A stretch of DNA of 64,000 nt. Origin: CAWHXG01 sp963833235. Its GTDB lineage: Bacteria; Pseudomonadota; Alphaproteobacteria; Rhodobacterales; Rhodobacteraceae. Numbering within the stretch: position 1 is the first letter of the stretch; the number at the start of each line of letters is the position of its first letter. Positions 9,520 to 18,886 of this stretch are shown here, one piece after another. A program made the translations under genes and the position numbers. The notes beneath the pieces were generated by a model. It did no database searches, had not been told where the DNA came from, and worked only from the letters and a program-made list of their open reading frames with translations. The stretch lies in the NCBI GenBank assembly GCA_963833235.1, contig CAWHXG010000001.1, positions 186,001-250,000 of the forward strand. The letters are read 5' to 3'.

Positions 9520-9918
9520 ATGCAGCTTTCAACGGCGCAACATGCGCTTTTCCCCACGCTCCTCGGACTGGGCCTTGCCGGAGCGATCGCCGCAGCGCCG
9601 TTGGCGGCCGAGACGCGGCTGATGATGGTCGAGCAGCCCGGATGCATCTGGTGCGCCCGCTGGCAGGAAGAGGTGGGCCCCGTCTATCCGCTGACCGAGG
9701 AGGGCAAGCGCGCGCCGATACTGGTGCAGCAATTGCGGGACGATCTGCCGGAGGGCGTGACCGTAGACAGACCCTTCACCTTCACGCCGACCTTCGTGCT
9801 CCTTGTCGACGGGGTCGAGCAGGCAAGGATCGAGGGCTATCCGGGCGAGGATTTCTTCTGGGGGCTGCTCGGACGGATGCTGGACGAGGCACCTCAGCCC
9901 ATGGAGACCGGGCTGTGA
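9520..9918 (+). CDS. soxS: SoxS-like periplasmic thioredoxin
   Basis: This is a 132-residue exported thioredoxin-like protein. It has a signal peptide (AAPLAAETR), the redox site CIWC in EQPGCIWCARW, and the cis-Pro segment FTFTPTFVLL. SoxS-type thioredoxins act in the periplasm and reactivate SoxYZ. The ATG at 9520 follows GGAAAGGAA; the longer open frame overlaps the soxV promoter and is not used. It is transcribed divergently from soxVWXYZABCD and its stop overlaps the next gene (GTGA). Confidence 0.8.
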   Translation: MQLSTAQHALFPTLLGLGLAGAIAAAPLAAETRLMMVEQPGCIWCARWQEEVGPVYPLTEEGKRAPILVQQLRDDLPEGVTVDRPFTFTPTFVLLVDGVEQARIEGYPGEDFFWGLLGRMLDEAPQPMETGL

Positions 9919-10412
9919 GCGCGTTGCGGCTCGGCCTTTTGCTCGCGACGCTCGCTGCGCCGATGGCACAGGCGCAGGACGATGCGATGGTTACTTTCCA
10001 GGTGCTGAAGCCCGAACTGGCCATCGCCGCGGCGGTGGGCGCGATGGAAGCCTGCCGGGCCGAGGGCTATCAGGTGGGGGTGACGGTCGTGGACAGGTTC
10101 GGCCTGACCCAGGCCTTCGTGAAGGACAGGTTCGCCGGCCTGCATGTGGAGGAGACGGCCTTCCGCAAGGCTTGGACTGCGGTGAGCTTCCGCACGCCGA
10201 CGCTGGAGCTCTCCGAGGCGATCCAGCCCGGCACGACGATGGCCGGCATCCGCGACCTGACCGTGGCCTTGCCGCTCGGCGGCGGGGTGCCCATCGAGAA
10301 TGCGGGGTCGGTCGTGGCCGGCATTGGGGTGTCCGGCGCGCCGGGCCCGGATATCGACGACGATTGCGCCCGGGCGGGCATCGCCGCCATCGAGGACGAA
10401 CTGGGGTTCTGA
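9915..10412 (+). CDS. Exported GlcG/HbpS-family protein
   Basis: This 165-residue protein has a signal peptide ending at AQAQDD and a GlcG/HbpS (DUF336) fold. Family features are ALEACRAEGYQVGVTVVD-like and LPLGGGVPI, followed by VAGIGVSGAPG and the Asp-rich end (PDIDDDCARAGI). Members bind heme or small ligands. The GTG start overlaps the soxS stop, so it is cotranslated with soxS, suggesting a link to periplasmic cytochrome or thiol upkeep. That link is inference; the family has many roles. Confidence 0.75.
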   Translation: MSALRLGLLLATLAAPMAQAQDDAMVTFQVLKPELAIAAAVGAMEACRAEGYQVGVTVVDRFGLTQAFVKDRFAGLHVEETAFRKAWTAVSFRTPTLELSEAIQPGTTMAGIRDLTVALPLGGGVPIENAGSVVAGIGVSGAPGPDIDDDCARAGIAAIEDELGF

Positions 10413-10459
10413 AGCGGCGCCGGGCCGCGGCGACGTCTGCATGGCGGGCTGTGCAGCTT

Positions 10460-10954
10460 TCAGTGTAACTCGGCCAAGAGCAGATCGAGGTCCAGCGGGC
10501 TGTTGCGCATCCTCAGGCTGCCGTCTTCGTCCCGGGGCCAGTCCTCTGCCGGTCTGTCCCAATAGATCTCGATGCCGTTGCCATCGGGGTCGTCGAAATA
10601 GATCGCCTGGCTTACCCCGTGATCGGCCTTGCCGGTGATCCTGACAGATGCATCCAGCGCCCGGCGCAGCGCGGCGGCAAGCGACGGACGATTAGGATAG
10701 AGGAACGCCGTATGGTAGAGCCCGGTATGCCCCTTGGGGGGCGGTGCGCCATCGAGGCTCGCCCAGGTGTTGAGGCCGATGTGATGGTGATAGCCGCGCG
10801 ACGAGAGGAACGCCGCGCCATCGCCATATCGTGCCTGAACCGTCAATCCGATCACCTCGGCATAGAAGGCGATCGCGCGCGGCAGGTCGGCAACGCGCAG
10901 ATGCACATGGCCGATGGTAGGCCCCGCGGCGGGCGAAATGGCGGACGTGCTCAT
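10460..10954 (-). CDS. VOC-family (glyoxalase/extradiol dioxygenase-like) protein
   Basis: This 164-residue protein has one vicinal-oxygen-chelate module pair: HVHLRVADLPRAIAFY at the start, GYHHHIGLNTW in the middle and DPDGNGIEIYWDRP at the end. The histidines and the last Glu are the usual metal ligands. It resembles CatE-type proteins annotated as catechol 2,3-dioxygenase-like, but the substrate cannot be deduced. The ATG at 10954 follows AAGGGG. It is a lone gene, convergent with the soxS unit. Confidence 0.8.
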   Translation of the reverse strand: MSTSAISPAAGPTIGHVHLRVADLPRAIAFYAEVIGLTVQARYGDGAAFLSSRGYHHHIGLNTWASLDGAPPPKGHTGLYHTAFLYPNRPSLAAALRRALDASVRITGKADHGVSQAIYFDDPDGNGIEIYWDRPAEDWPRDEDGSLRMRNSPLDLDLLLAELH

Positions 10955-11168
10955 GGTTGCCCCTTGTCGAAGTTCGTAGGGGAACAGTGGGGGCGACGGC
11001 TGGCGTAGTCCATCCGCGGGCGGCGCAGAGGCCTGCTGCGCTGGCGCACAACGCCATCGCGGCGCAAGAGCATGGCCCCTCGCACCGCCGCCTTCGCACC
11101 GCCGCCTTCGCACCGCCATCAGCTTGCGGGCAACACCGCGCCGGAGGCGCCTGGAGAGGCCCGCCGGA

Positions 11169-11780
11169 TCAGGCCGTGCGACGCCGACGCCGGACGAGGC
11201 CCAGCATCACCAGGCCGCCGCCAAGAAGCGGGAGCGCCGCAGGCAGCGGGATCACAGCCGCAGGCGGCACGACAGAGGAGAAGCTCGCATCTGCCAGATA
11301 GAGGTCGCCGTCGGCGAAGCTGTCGAACGGATTGCCCATCAGGCTCTGGAAGGAGATGACGCCAAGCACCTGCTCTCCGAAGGCCGCGGCCGTGCTGCCG
11401 CCGATGTTGCCGAACAGCACCTCGATCACGCCGTCCGCGAACCCGATGGCCGAGGCGTCGCCCGATAGCAGCACGCCGTCGTCGTCTTCCAAGAAGAAGC
11501 CGCCGGTGACCTCGGCCGCATCGGCCGGGTCGGCGATCAGGTAGCTGATGATGAAATCGGCGAAGGCAGTGCCGGCAGGCGTGACGCCCGAGGCCGCATC
11601 GACGGACTTCGGGAGGATGGAGATGTCGCCGAACGGGACGAGATCGAGAAACTCCACCTCGATGTCGAAGATGGTTAGGCTGGGTTCGGCTGCGGCGACG
11701 CCAAGGGGGGCTGCCTGTCCGGCCCCGCCGAAGGCTAGGGCGAGGGCGAGGCCTGCAAGGGCGCTGGTCAATCGGGTCAT
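11169..11780 (-). CDS. VPLPA-CTERM sorting domain-containing protein
   Basis: This 203-residue exported protein has a signal peptide (FGGAGQAAPL) and an acidic beta-rich body. Its C-terminus is a sorting tail: an IPLPAALPLLGGG motif, a short hydrophobic helix and an arginine run (RRRRR). This is the VPLPA version of PEP-CTERM, recognised by an exosortase that is not in the window. The ATG at 11780 follows AAGGAG. It lies 23 bases behind the nuclease gene on the same strand, so the two are probably cotranscribed. Function of the body is unknown. Confidence 0.85.
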   Translation of the reverse strand: MTRLTSALAGLALALAFGGAGQAAPLGVAAAEPSLTIFDIEVEFLDLVPFGDISILPKSVDAASGVTPAGTAFADFIISYLIADPADAAEVTGGFFLEDDDGVLLSGDASAIGFADGVIEVLFGNIGGSTAAAFGEQVLGVISFQSLMGNPFDSFADGDLYLADASFSSVVPPAAVIPLPAALPLLGGGLVMLGLVRRRRRTA

Positions 11781-11803
11781 GTCTACTCTCCTTGAAATGT
11801 TGC

Positions 11804-14800
11804 TCAGACGAACACGAAGCCGTCGGCATCCTGAATGGTCACGTTGTCCACGGTCAGACCCTCGCCGCGAATATAAAGAACGTCGGCGTCGCCCTCGAAC
11901 TGCACGAGAACCTGCGATCCCGCCTGCCGAACGCTGGCGATCGTGGCGGCGCCTTCCAGCGCGATGACGTCGAACTCGGCTTGGAAATCGGTGATCAGGT
12001 CGCGCTCGCGCACCCCGTTGACCGTTTCGTCGCCGAACACGAAGACGTCCGTCACGTCGCCGGGGCCGCCCGTCATCTTGTCGTAACGGCCCGCGCCGCT
12101 CACGAAACGCTCCGATGCTTCGGTGCCGACCAGCCTGCCGGATCCGTCGTCGACCACCAGGATCGGCGCGTCGCCGCCGCCAAGATCGAGGCCGATGATA
12201 ACCGGATCGTGATCGGAGTTCCGGGCCGCGGTGGTGGGATCGAACAGGTCGGGATTGCGTTCGAAACCGAGGTTGTAGTCGATGGCATCCGCCTCGTCGG
12301 CATTGATGTGCCATTCGGTGATGCCGGTGACCTTGGCATTGGCGGCGGCATTGGCGAGGATGTAGTCGAGCGTGCCGAACTGACCGTCGAAGACGTAGGA
12401 ACGCGCATCGGCGCCCAGCAGGTCGTAGGCCACATCCGTAAAGCCGTCGGCGGCCAGCGCCGTCAGCGGGTCCTCCTGGGCATAGGCGTTGAGGTCGCCC
12501 AGGATCAGCACATTCTCGCTGCCCTGCCCCGTTGGGTCGGTATTGAGCCAGTCCCCCAGCAGGTCGGCTGCAGCGGTGCGCGAGGCGTTGTTGTTGCCCT
12601 GCCCGTCGCCCTGGTCGCTATCCGCCTCCAGCCCCGAGAGAGAGCCTTTCGACTTCAGGTGATTGACCGCCACGGTGACAGTGCCGCCGGTCGCGATCTC
12701 GGCGAAGGTCTGGGCCACGGCGGGGCGGTTCAGGCCCTCGCGCGCGCTGTCCAGCGGATCGACGAAATCGACGCCGGCGAACTCTGTCAGGATCGCCACG
12801 TCGCCCAGCGGCTGCGCGGTCGCCACCTTGTAGATGATACCGTTGGTGATCGCGTCGCTGCCCACGTCGCCCGTGGAAATGAAGTCATACACCTCCGCGC
12901 CCAGGCGCGCATTGATCCGGCCCACCAGATCGGCAATGGCAATGTCGTCGTCGTTCTCGATCTCGATCAGGCCAAGAACGTCTGCATCTATCTCGACGAT
13001 GGCGTTGACGATCTTGGTCGCCTGCCGCTCGAGCTCGACCTCGCTGTCAGCGCCGCGCGGCTCGAGCGTGTCGTCCGGGCCGGAATTCTCGCCGCCGGTA
13101 TCGATGGTGGTGAAGTAGTTCAGCACGTTGAGCGAGGCGACCTTGAAGGTGCCGCCCACATCCTCGGGGCTTTCGGGGCGCGGGTTGGCGTTCTCGTAGG
13201 TGCCGGTGGGCGCCTGCAGGCGGAAGAGGTCGAAGTCGTAGTCGAGCACGCCCGTCAGCCCGGTCAGCGTGTCGCCCATGCGGTATTCGTCCGCCGTGGT
13301 CAGCACGCCGTCATCGCCGTCGACGATGCGGATCGGATCGGGGTTCTGGGTGCGGTTGCCGTCGTCGACGGTGATCCGGCGCGCCGCGATATCCTCCAGA
13401 TGCTGCTGGTAGCCCTCGACGGACGGCGCGTTGTTCTGGGTGAACTGGGTCAGCGTGCCGCCTTCCGAGACGACCAGCTCGCCGAACCGGTCGAGGTTGA
13501 ACATCTCGGTGATGCTCATCTCGGTCTGGATCGTGACCAGCATACCCTCGACCGCTTCCAGATCGGGGATCAGGCCGCCGTCTCCGTCGCGCAGGATGCC
13601 GGTGGTCGGGAACGTCACCTCGGCCGCGGCGGGCAGCTCGTTGCCCTGGCTGACGCGCACGATGTCGGTGACATCCTGCAGAACGGTCTTGCCGAAACGC
13701 TCATCGACCGTCGCGGTGACCTGAACCAGATCGCCGATCTGCACGTCGAGCAGCGTCGTGCCGCTCGACCCCTCGTAGACGAAGATTCCCTCCGACGTGA
13801 ATGCATCGCCGTCGTCGTCGACCATCTCTTCCTGCACGAAGAAACCGCGCAGGCCGCCGTTGCCCTGGAAGTCGCCCGTCACCACCGCCTGGATGGTCAC
13901 TTCCGTACCCACCAGCGGCGAGATGTCATCCGTGCCGACCTCTGCGATGCCGTCGATGCCCGTGAAATCGCTGGACCCCTGGATCTCCGAGATCAGCGTG
14001 AAGGGCGATTCGAAGAAGTTAAGGTTGACGATGCGGCCGTCCTGGTTGGGGCCGGTATCGGCCTCGTCGTAGGCCGTCTCGATGGTGGCGAAGTTGTCGT
14101 CGAGGTATTCGGCCAGCGCGTCCTGCTCGGTGCCGTCGTTGGCGAAGGTAGCATCGCCCGTCGCTTCATCTTCGACCAGCGACGTGAGATCGACGCGGGC
14201 GATCACGGCGGGGTCACCGACCTCGCCCACCGCCGGGTCGGTGTTGGTGTTCGGGAAGGGATATCCGTCGCCGCCGCCGGTGAAGTTGCCCGAAGCGTCG
14301 AAGCGGGGGGCGGCTAGGAAGCCGAGCGTCACGATCTTGAAGAGGGCGCCGGCATTGTCGACGGTCTCTCCGCCCACCACGAGGTCGGCGATGGTGTCGC
14401 CTGCGCCGTCGACGATGCGGGCCTCGAGGATGCGCGCGCCGGGGGCGTGATCGGGATCGAAGGCGAACTCCACGCCTGCCACCTGCGGAAAGGCCCCGGC
14501 CACGCCGGGCAGCGCGCTAACGCCATGTTCGAGAAGGGCCACGATCTCGGCCGTGGTCAGGGTCAGGACGCTCAGTCCGTTGTTGAAGGCCAGCACGGTC
14601 TTGATGTCATTCTCGCTGATGCCGCCGGCGGGCTTGACGACGTTGCCCTTGCTGTCGGTGATCTCGGCGTTGGGGGTGCGTATGGCCTCGGTGCCCCCCG
14701 GCGGAACCAGCGTTTCGCCGATGCTGGCGCGGATACCGCCGCCGTTCTTCAGCGAAAGGACCACCGCCGCATCCTCGGCCTGCGCAGCGGCCAGATTGGC

Positions 14801-16660
14801 ATCGGCCGTCAGGTTGCCCAGATTGGTCTCTTGGGTACGCACGCCGTCGGGGTCGCCCGCGGTGCCCGTACCGGAGCGGTTACCGTTGAGGAACACGTTC
14901 GATACGCCGAAGACATTGCTTTCGGTGGCGATGATCTGTGCCTCGATGGCATCGGCCAGCGCCTGCACCTCGGGATCGACCAGCGCTTCGGCACCCAGAT
15001 CCGCAACGCCCTGCGCATCGGTGGCATAGGCGCCGGAGACGGCGGCATCGTAGCTGTCGGCCAGGATGTTGCCCTCGGCGTCGAAGTCGATGACCAGGCG
15101 GCCCAGATACTTGTAGCTGCCGTCGGTGTTCACCACCGCCGTTGTCGTGCCGCCGGCATTGGTGATGAACTGCGGATAGACGCCCTGATCGCTGTCGCCC
15201 GCGCGGATGCGGTCGTCGGCGTCGAAGAGCCGGGTGTTGGAGCCGCCGGCGACGATGATGTCGACGTTTTGCAGCCGCTCGGCCAGGCCGAACTCGATGG
15301 AGATCCGCTGCATGTGCGCGAGCAGGACGACCTTGTTCATCTCCGGGTTGGCCGCCAGCAGTGCGTCCACCTCACCCTGGATGATCGCCGCCAGCGCATC
15401 GATCTCGGCGGGGGTCGGATTGGCGCCGAAGGGGCTGGGCGAGATGCCCAGGGCGCCGGTGGAGGAGATCGCCGCGAGGGTCGGCGTCGTGGCGCCCACC
15501 ACCCCGATGGCCTCGCCGTTCACGTCGATCACGACCGAGGAGGTCACCGTGGCCGCCTGAGGCGCGCCGCCGCCGGCCACCTCGATGGGGGCCAGGTTGG
15601 GCTCGGTCGAGAAATCGAGGTTGCTCGAGAGATAGGGGAAGGCCGCGCCGGTGAAATCCTGATCGTCGAGCGCCGTACCGTCGAGGAATGGGTTGGTGAA
15701 ACCGCCGGGCGCGGCGCCGGTGATCAGCCCGGCGATGGCGCCGGGGCCGAAATCGAACTCGTGGTTTCCGAGGGCGATGGCCTGGATGCCAAGCTCGTTC
15801 TGGATCTGGATGTCGGCGATGCCACGCGACCCGAATGCCGGGCCCGACGCGTCGTAGAAGATGCCCGGGATGATCGCATCGCCCGAGGAGAGGAAGAGCG
15901 TGTTGTCGGGCTCGCCGTCGTCGCCGAGATCCTGCGCCTTCAGCGCGTTGGCGATGGCCGAGAGGTTGGGGGCGTTCACGACGGACGCCGCGTTGGCCTC
16001 CTGGTCGGCGACATGCAGCAATTCCAGCGTGAAGGCCGCCTCGCCGCCGCCGCCGTCACCGCCCCCAACTGTGAAGGGGCCCGAGGGGCGGACGTAGCTG
16101 TTGTTGTCGCCCGTCCAGTTCGCGGCGTCGGCGATGGCCGCCAGAAGCTCCGCCTTCGTGCCGGAGGTCAGGGCCCCGCTGTAATAGACGTTGTCGAACT
16201 CGCTTTCGGCACCCGCGCCGGCCCCGGCCGCGACGGCGGTCTCGCCGACGACGAGGCCCGGCGGCAGATCGCTCTGGTTGCTGTCGTCGGAGCCAGCTTG
16301 GAACTGGGTGGAGTTGCTCATGGCGGCAAAGATGAACTTCGGCTCGCTGACCAGGTCGGCCGCATCGGTCTGGTAGACGATGATCTGATCGCCGCTGGCA
16401 GACAGGTCGAACCCGGCGTCGGCGACGGTGAAGTCTCCATCGGCTGCGGTGTAGGTCAGGACCGTTCCGGCAGCGACTGGAGACGAGGGACTCCACTGGA
16501 TGATGCCTTCGTTCGCCCGGAAGGTGCCGTCGGCCCGCACGCCGTTGTCGGTGAAGTAGACGACCTCGCCGGCGGAGATGTCGGCCAGGGCGATAAAGGT
16601 GAATTCGTCGGGATTGTCGGCCTTGAAGCCAAGAATTGCGATGTCGCCAGCGTTCAGCAC
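11804..16660 (-). CDS. ExeM/NucH-type extracellular endonuclease fused to 5'-nucleotidase, type I secreted
   Basis: A single intact 1618-residue frame encodes a multidomain secreted hydrolase. Residues 1-190 resemble the lamin-tail/beta N-terminal module seen in such proteins. About 208-700 is a calcineurin-like 5'-nucleotidase, with HVADQEA near 217, SSGDAI near 259 and GNHEFD at 298-303. A beta (OB-like) linker lies around 870-1090. About 1170-1485 is an endonuclease/exonuclease/phosphatase domain, starting KVASLNVLNYF and ending NSDHDPVI. The last 110 residues resemble an RTX-type secretion end (YDKMTGGPGD, DVFVFGD). No N-terminal signal peptide is seen, consistent with type I export. The GTG start at 16660 has GGAG nine bases upstream. 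Likely role: scavenging extracellular DNA and nucleotides. Confidence 0.85.
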   Translation of the reverse strand: MLNAGDIAILGFKADNPDEFTFIALADISAGEVVYFTDNGVRADGTFRANEGIIQWSPSSPVAAGTVLTYTAADGDFTVADAGFDLSASGDQIIVYQTDAADLVSEPKFIFAAMSNSTQFQAGSDDSNQSDLPPGLVVGETAVAAGAGAGAESEFDNVYYSGALTSGTKAELLAAIADAANWTGDNNSYVRPSGPFTVGGGDGGGGEAAFTLELLHVADQEANAASVVNAPNLSAIANALKAQDLGDDGEPDNTLFLSSGDAIIPGIFYDASGPAFGSRGIADIQIQNELGIQAIALGNHEFDFGPGAIAGLITGAAPGGFTNPFLDGTALDDQDFTGAAFPYLSSNLDFSTEPNLAPIEVAGGGAPQAATVTSSVVIDVNGEAIGVVGATTPTLAAISSTGALGISPSPFGANPTPAEIDALAAIIQGEVDALLAANPEMNKVVLLAHMQRISIEFGLAERLQNVDIIVAGGSNTRLFDADDRIRAGDSDQGVYPQFITNAGGTTTAVVNTDGSYKYLGRLVIDFDAEGNILADSYDAAVSGAYATDAQGVADLGAEALVDPEVQALADAIEAQIIATESNVFGVSNVFLNGNRSGTGTAGDPDGVRTQETNLGNLTADANLAAAQAEDAAVVLSLKNGGGIRASIGETLVPPGGTEAIRTPNAEITDSKGNVVKPAGGISENDIKTVLAFNNGLSVLTLTTAEIVALLEHGVSALPGVAGAFPQVAGVEFAFDPDHAPGARILEARIVDGAGDTIADLVVGGETVDNAGALFKIVTLGFLAAPRFDASGNFTGGGDGYPFPNTNTDPAVGEVGDPAVIARVDLTSLVEDEATGDATFANDGTEQDALAEYLDDNFATIETAYDEADTGPNQDGRIVNLNFFESPFTLISEIQGSSDFTGIDGIAEVGTDDISPLVGTEVTIQAVVTGDFQGNGGLRGFFVQEEMVDDDGDAFTSEGIFVYEGSSGTTLLDVQIGDLVQVTATVDERFGKTVLQDVTDIVRVSQGNELPAAAEVTFPTTGILRDGDGGLIPDLEAVEGMLVTIQTEMSITEMFNLDRFGELVVSEGGTLTQFTQNNAPSVEGYQQHLEDIAARRITVDDGNRTQNPDPIRIVDGDDGVLTTADEYRMGDTLTGLTGVLDYDFDLFRLQAPTGTYENANPRPESPEDVGGTFKVASLNVLNYFTTIDTGGENSGPDDTLEPRGADSEVELERQATKIVNAIVEIDADVLGLIEIENDDDIAIADLVGRINARLGAEVYDFISTGDVGSDAITNGIIYKVATAQPLGDVAILTEFAGVDFVDPLDSAREGLNRPAVAQTFAEIATGGTVTVAVNHLKSKGSLSGLEADSDQGDGQGNNNASRTAAADLLGDWLNTDPTGQGSENVLILGDLNAYAQEDPLTALAADGFTDVAYDLLGADARSYVFDGQFGTLDYILANAAANAKVTGITEWHINADEADAIDYNLGFERNPDLFDPTTAARNSDHDPVIIGLDLGGGDAPILVVDDGSGRLVGTEASERFVSGAGRYDKMTGGPGDVTDVFVFGDETVNGVRERDLITDFQAEFDVIALEGAATIASVRQAGSQVLVQFEGDADVLYIRGEGLTVDNVTIQDADGFVFV

Positions 16661-16932
16661 GTCGGGGCACTCCGGTCAGGGGCGGTTCGGGGGACCCCCG
16701 CGCCGTTCGAGGGCCGTGTTAGGTAGCCCCGGTAACCTTTTTGCGACGAAATGCCCGCGGAGGGGAGCCCCTTTGTGAACGTTTTCTTAACTAATTGGTC
16801 AGGCGGGATAGTTTATGCCACTTGCAATCCAATGAAGCGCAAGAATTCGCCCTAGCCGGGAGCCCACGCACCACTGCGAACTGAGGGAAGAGGTCCACCC
16901 GCGTCGGATCGTCGGACAGCCCCGCGTTGGCT
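16661..16932. other. Intergenic region before the nuclease gene
   Basis: This 272-base gap between the TRAP permease stop and the nuclease start must contain the nuclease promoter. A short AT-rich stretch around 16780-16800 is the only compositionally suitable place. A small GGGGAGCCCC palindrome sits near 16757. No gene is supported here. Confidence 0.4.
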
Positions 16933-18276
16933 TCAGTCGCGCCACCACAGCGCGATCTCCGGAAAGGCAATCAGCAGGGCCAAGGCAAAAAGCTGGATGC
17001 AGATGAACGGCAGAAGCGCCTTGAAGATATCCGCCAGCGAGATGTCGGGAGGCGCCACCGATTTCAGGTAGAACGCCGCCGGACCGAAGGGCGGCGACAG
17101 GAAGCTGACCTGCATGTTCATCGCGAAGAGCACGCCGAACCAGATGGGGTCGTAGCCCAGCGTCTTGATGATCGGCACGAAGATCGGCATCGTCAGCAGC
17201 GCGATCCCGACCCAATCGAGAAAGAGCCCGAGGACCAGCAGGATCGCCATCATCACCAGAAGCACGACCAGCGGGCTGTCGGACACGCCGATCAGCGTAC
17301 TTGCGACGAAACGATTGCCGCCCATCAGGTTGTAGACCCCGATGAGGGCGGAGGCGCCGATGCCGATCCATACGATCATGCCGCAGGTCGACAAGGTCTG
17401 TAGGGCGGCGTCGCGCATCAGCTTGAAGGTAAGCTCTCCCCGCACCAGCGTTGACAGCACCACGCCGACCACACCCAGCCCAGAGGCCTCGGTGACCGAG
17501 GCAATCCCGCCATAGATCGAGCCGAGGACCATCACGATCACACCAAGCGGCAGGGCAAGGCCCACCGCCAGGCGGGCCATGCTCATTTCGGGAACGTCGC
17601 CCTCGCCCATGATCGGCGCCAACGCGGGGTTCATGTAGGCGCGCGTCAGAACGTAGATCGCGTAGAAGCACGCCAGCATCAGCCCCGGCGTGAAGGCGGC
17701 GGTGAAAAGGTCCGAGATAGAGACATTCGCGGTGAGCCCGTAGATGATCAGCACGATCGAGGGCGGCACCATCGTGCCGAGGGCCCCGCCGGCGCAGACC
17801 ACGCCGATCGCCAGTGAGCGGTCGTAGCCCAGCCGCAGCATCTGCGGCAGCGCCAGCAGGCCGAGCAGCACGATCTCGCCGCCGATGATGCCGCTCATCG
17901 CCGCGAGCATCACCGCCACGAAGAGGGTCTGCACCGCCAGCGCGCCGCGCACCCGGCCGCCGATTAGCTTCATGACGTCGAAGAGATCGCGCGCGATGCC
18001 CGAGCGGTCGAGGATCGAGGCCATCAGCACGAACATCGGCACCGCCACGAAGACGTAGGCGCCCACGAACGAGAAGATCCGGCTGGTGATGAGCGGCACC
18101 GCGTTGGGGCCGAACCAGCCGAGCGCGAAGAACAGCGCGACGAGCAACGTCACGAAGGCCAGTGGCAGGCCGGTGACCAGAAGCACCAGCAGCATCACCA
18201 GCATCAGGAGCGAGGCACCTTCGATCCCGATGGGCTTCAGCGAGCCGAAGAAGCCCAGATCGAAGGCCATCTCCAT
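16933..18276 (-). CDS. TRAP transporter large permease (DctM family)
   Basis: This is a 447-residue integral membrane protein with about twelve hydrophobic helices. It shows the DctM features GLPLAFVTLL, FVAVPMFVLMA, SGIIGGEIVLLG, GTMVPPSIVLIIYG and GLFLDWVGI. It forms the Na+-coupled translocation channel of a TRAP importer with the small permease and the periplasmic binding protein encoded upstream. The gene lies 6 bases after dctQ on the same strand. Confidence 0.92.
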   Translation of the reverse strand: MEMAFDLGFFGSLKPIGIEGASLLMLVMLLVLLVTGLPLAFVTLLVALFFALGWFGPNAVPLITSRIFSFVGAYVFVAVPMFVLMASILDRSGIARDLFDVMKLIGGRVRGALAVQTLFVAVMLAAMSGIIGGEIVLLGLLALPQMLRLGYDRSLAIGVVCAGGALGTMVPPSIVLIIYGLTANVSISDLFTAAFTPGLMLACFYAIYVLTRAYMNPALAPIMGEGDVPEMSMARLAVGLALPLGVIVMVLGSIYGGIASVTEASGLGVVGVVLSTLVRGELTFKLMRDAALQTLSTCGMIVWIGIGASALIGVYNLMGGNRFVASTLIGVSDSPLVVLLVMMAILLVLGLFLDWVGIALLTMPIFVPIIKTLGYDPIWFGVLFAMNMQVSFLSPPFGPAAFYLKSVAPPDISLADIFKALLPFICIQLFALALLIAFPEIALWWRD

Positions 18277-18282
18277 CCCGCG

Positions 18283-18864
18283 CTACTCCGGCCCGCGCCC
18301 GCGGGCGTAGTTCACAATCAGCACGACGAACTGCACCGCCATCGCGACGATCACCACGAAGAGGAACGTCTTGACCAGGCCGGGATAGGCGGGGTTCCAG
18401 GCGGAGCCGGAGGTTTCGAGGCGGAAGTCGCCCTGCGGCGTGAAGGTGGCGTTGATCATCATCTGCCAGGCGGCGATGGCGAAGAAGATCATGGTCATCA
18501 GGCCGACGACCGAGAGCACGACGTTCAGCGCGCGCTTCGCCCGGGGGCCGACGGCGTCGTAGATCAGCACGACGCGGATGTGCCTGTCGCGGCTGAGCGC
18601 GTAGAGCCCGCCGAAGATGAAGCTGATGCCGCAAAGAAAGGTGGTGGTCTCGTGCACCCAGCTGGTGGGCGAATTGAAGACGTAGCGCGCGACGATCTCC
18701 CAGAGGATGATCGCGGTGGACACCAGAAAGCAAAATGCGAAGACGACGCCGAGGGCATCGACCGCGCGGCCGAAGGCACCGCTTTCCCGCGGCACGGGTT
18801 CGATCATCACATGCGGCGGCGTCTCGGACGCCGCCGCGATATCAGTCTGAAGGTCGCGATCCAT
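18283..18864 (-). CDS. TRAP transporter small permease (DctQ family)
   Basis: This 193-residue protein has four predicted membrane helices and the DctQ signature WEIVARYVFNSPTSW followed by a conserved HE pair and GGLYALSRDRHIRV. It couples the large permease in a TRAP importer. The ATG at 18864 gives the expected length. It sits between the binding-protein gene and the large permease gene. Confidence 0.92.
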   Translation of the reverse strand: MDRDLQTDIAAASETPPHVMIEPVPRESGAFGRAVDALGVVFAFCFLVSTAIILWEIVARYVFNSPTSWVHETTTFLCGISFIFGGLYALSRDRHIRVVLIYDAVGPRAKRALNVVLSVVGLMTMIFFAIAAWQMMINATFTPQGDFRLETSGSAWNPAYPGLVKTFLFVVIVAMAVQFVVLIVNYARGRGPE

Positions 18865-18886
18865 GGCGCGGTCCCCTCGGGTGCGC

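Noticed and set aside
11792..14317. Long open frame (841 codons) on the plus strand opposite the nuclease gene
   Set aside because: It is the GC-rich antisense shadow of the 11804-16660 gene; no known family, no ribosome site, and the minus-strand frame has clear domains throughout.
14447..16726. Long plus-strand frame (759 codons) opposite the same nuclease gene
   Set aside because: Also a shadow: low-complexity Gly/Arg/Val composition and no motif, while the opposite strand encodes the 5'-nucleotidase domain.
16799..18733. 644-codon minus-strand frame overlapping the TRAP permease genes
   Set aside because: It is out of frame with DctM and DctQ, is Arg-rich and has no motif; the two permease frames explain the DNA.
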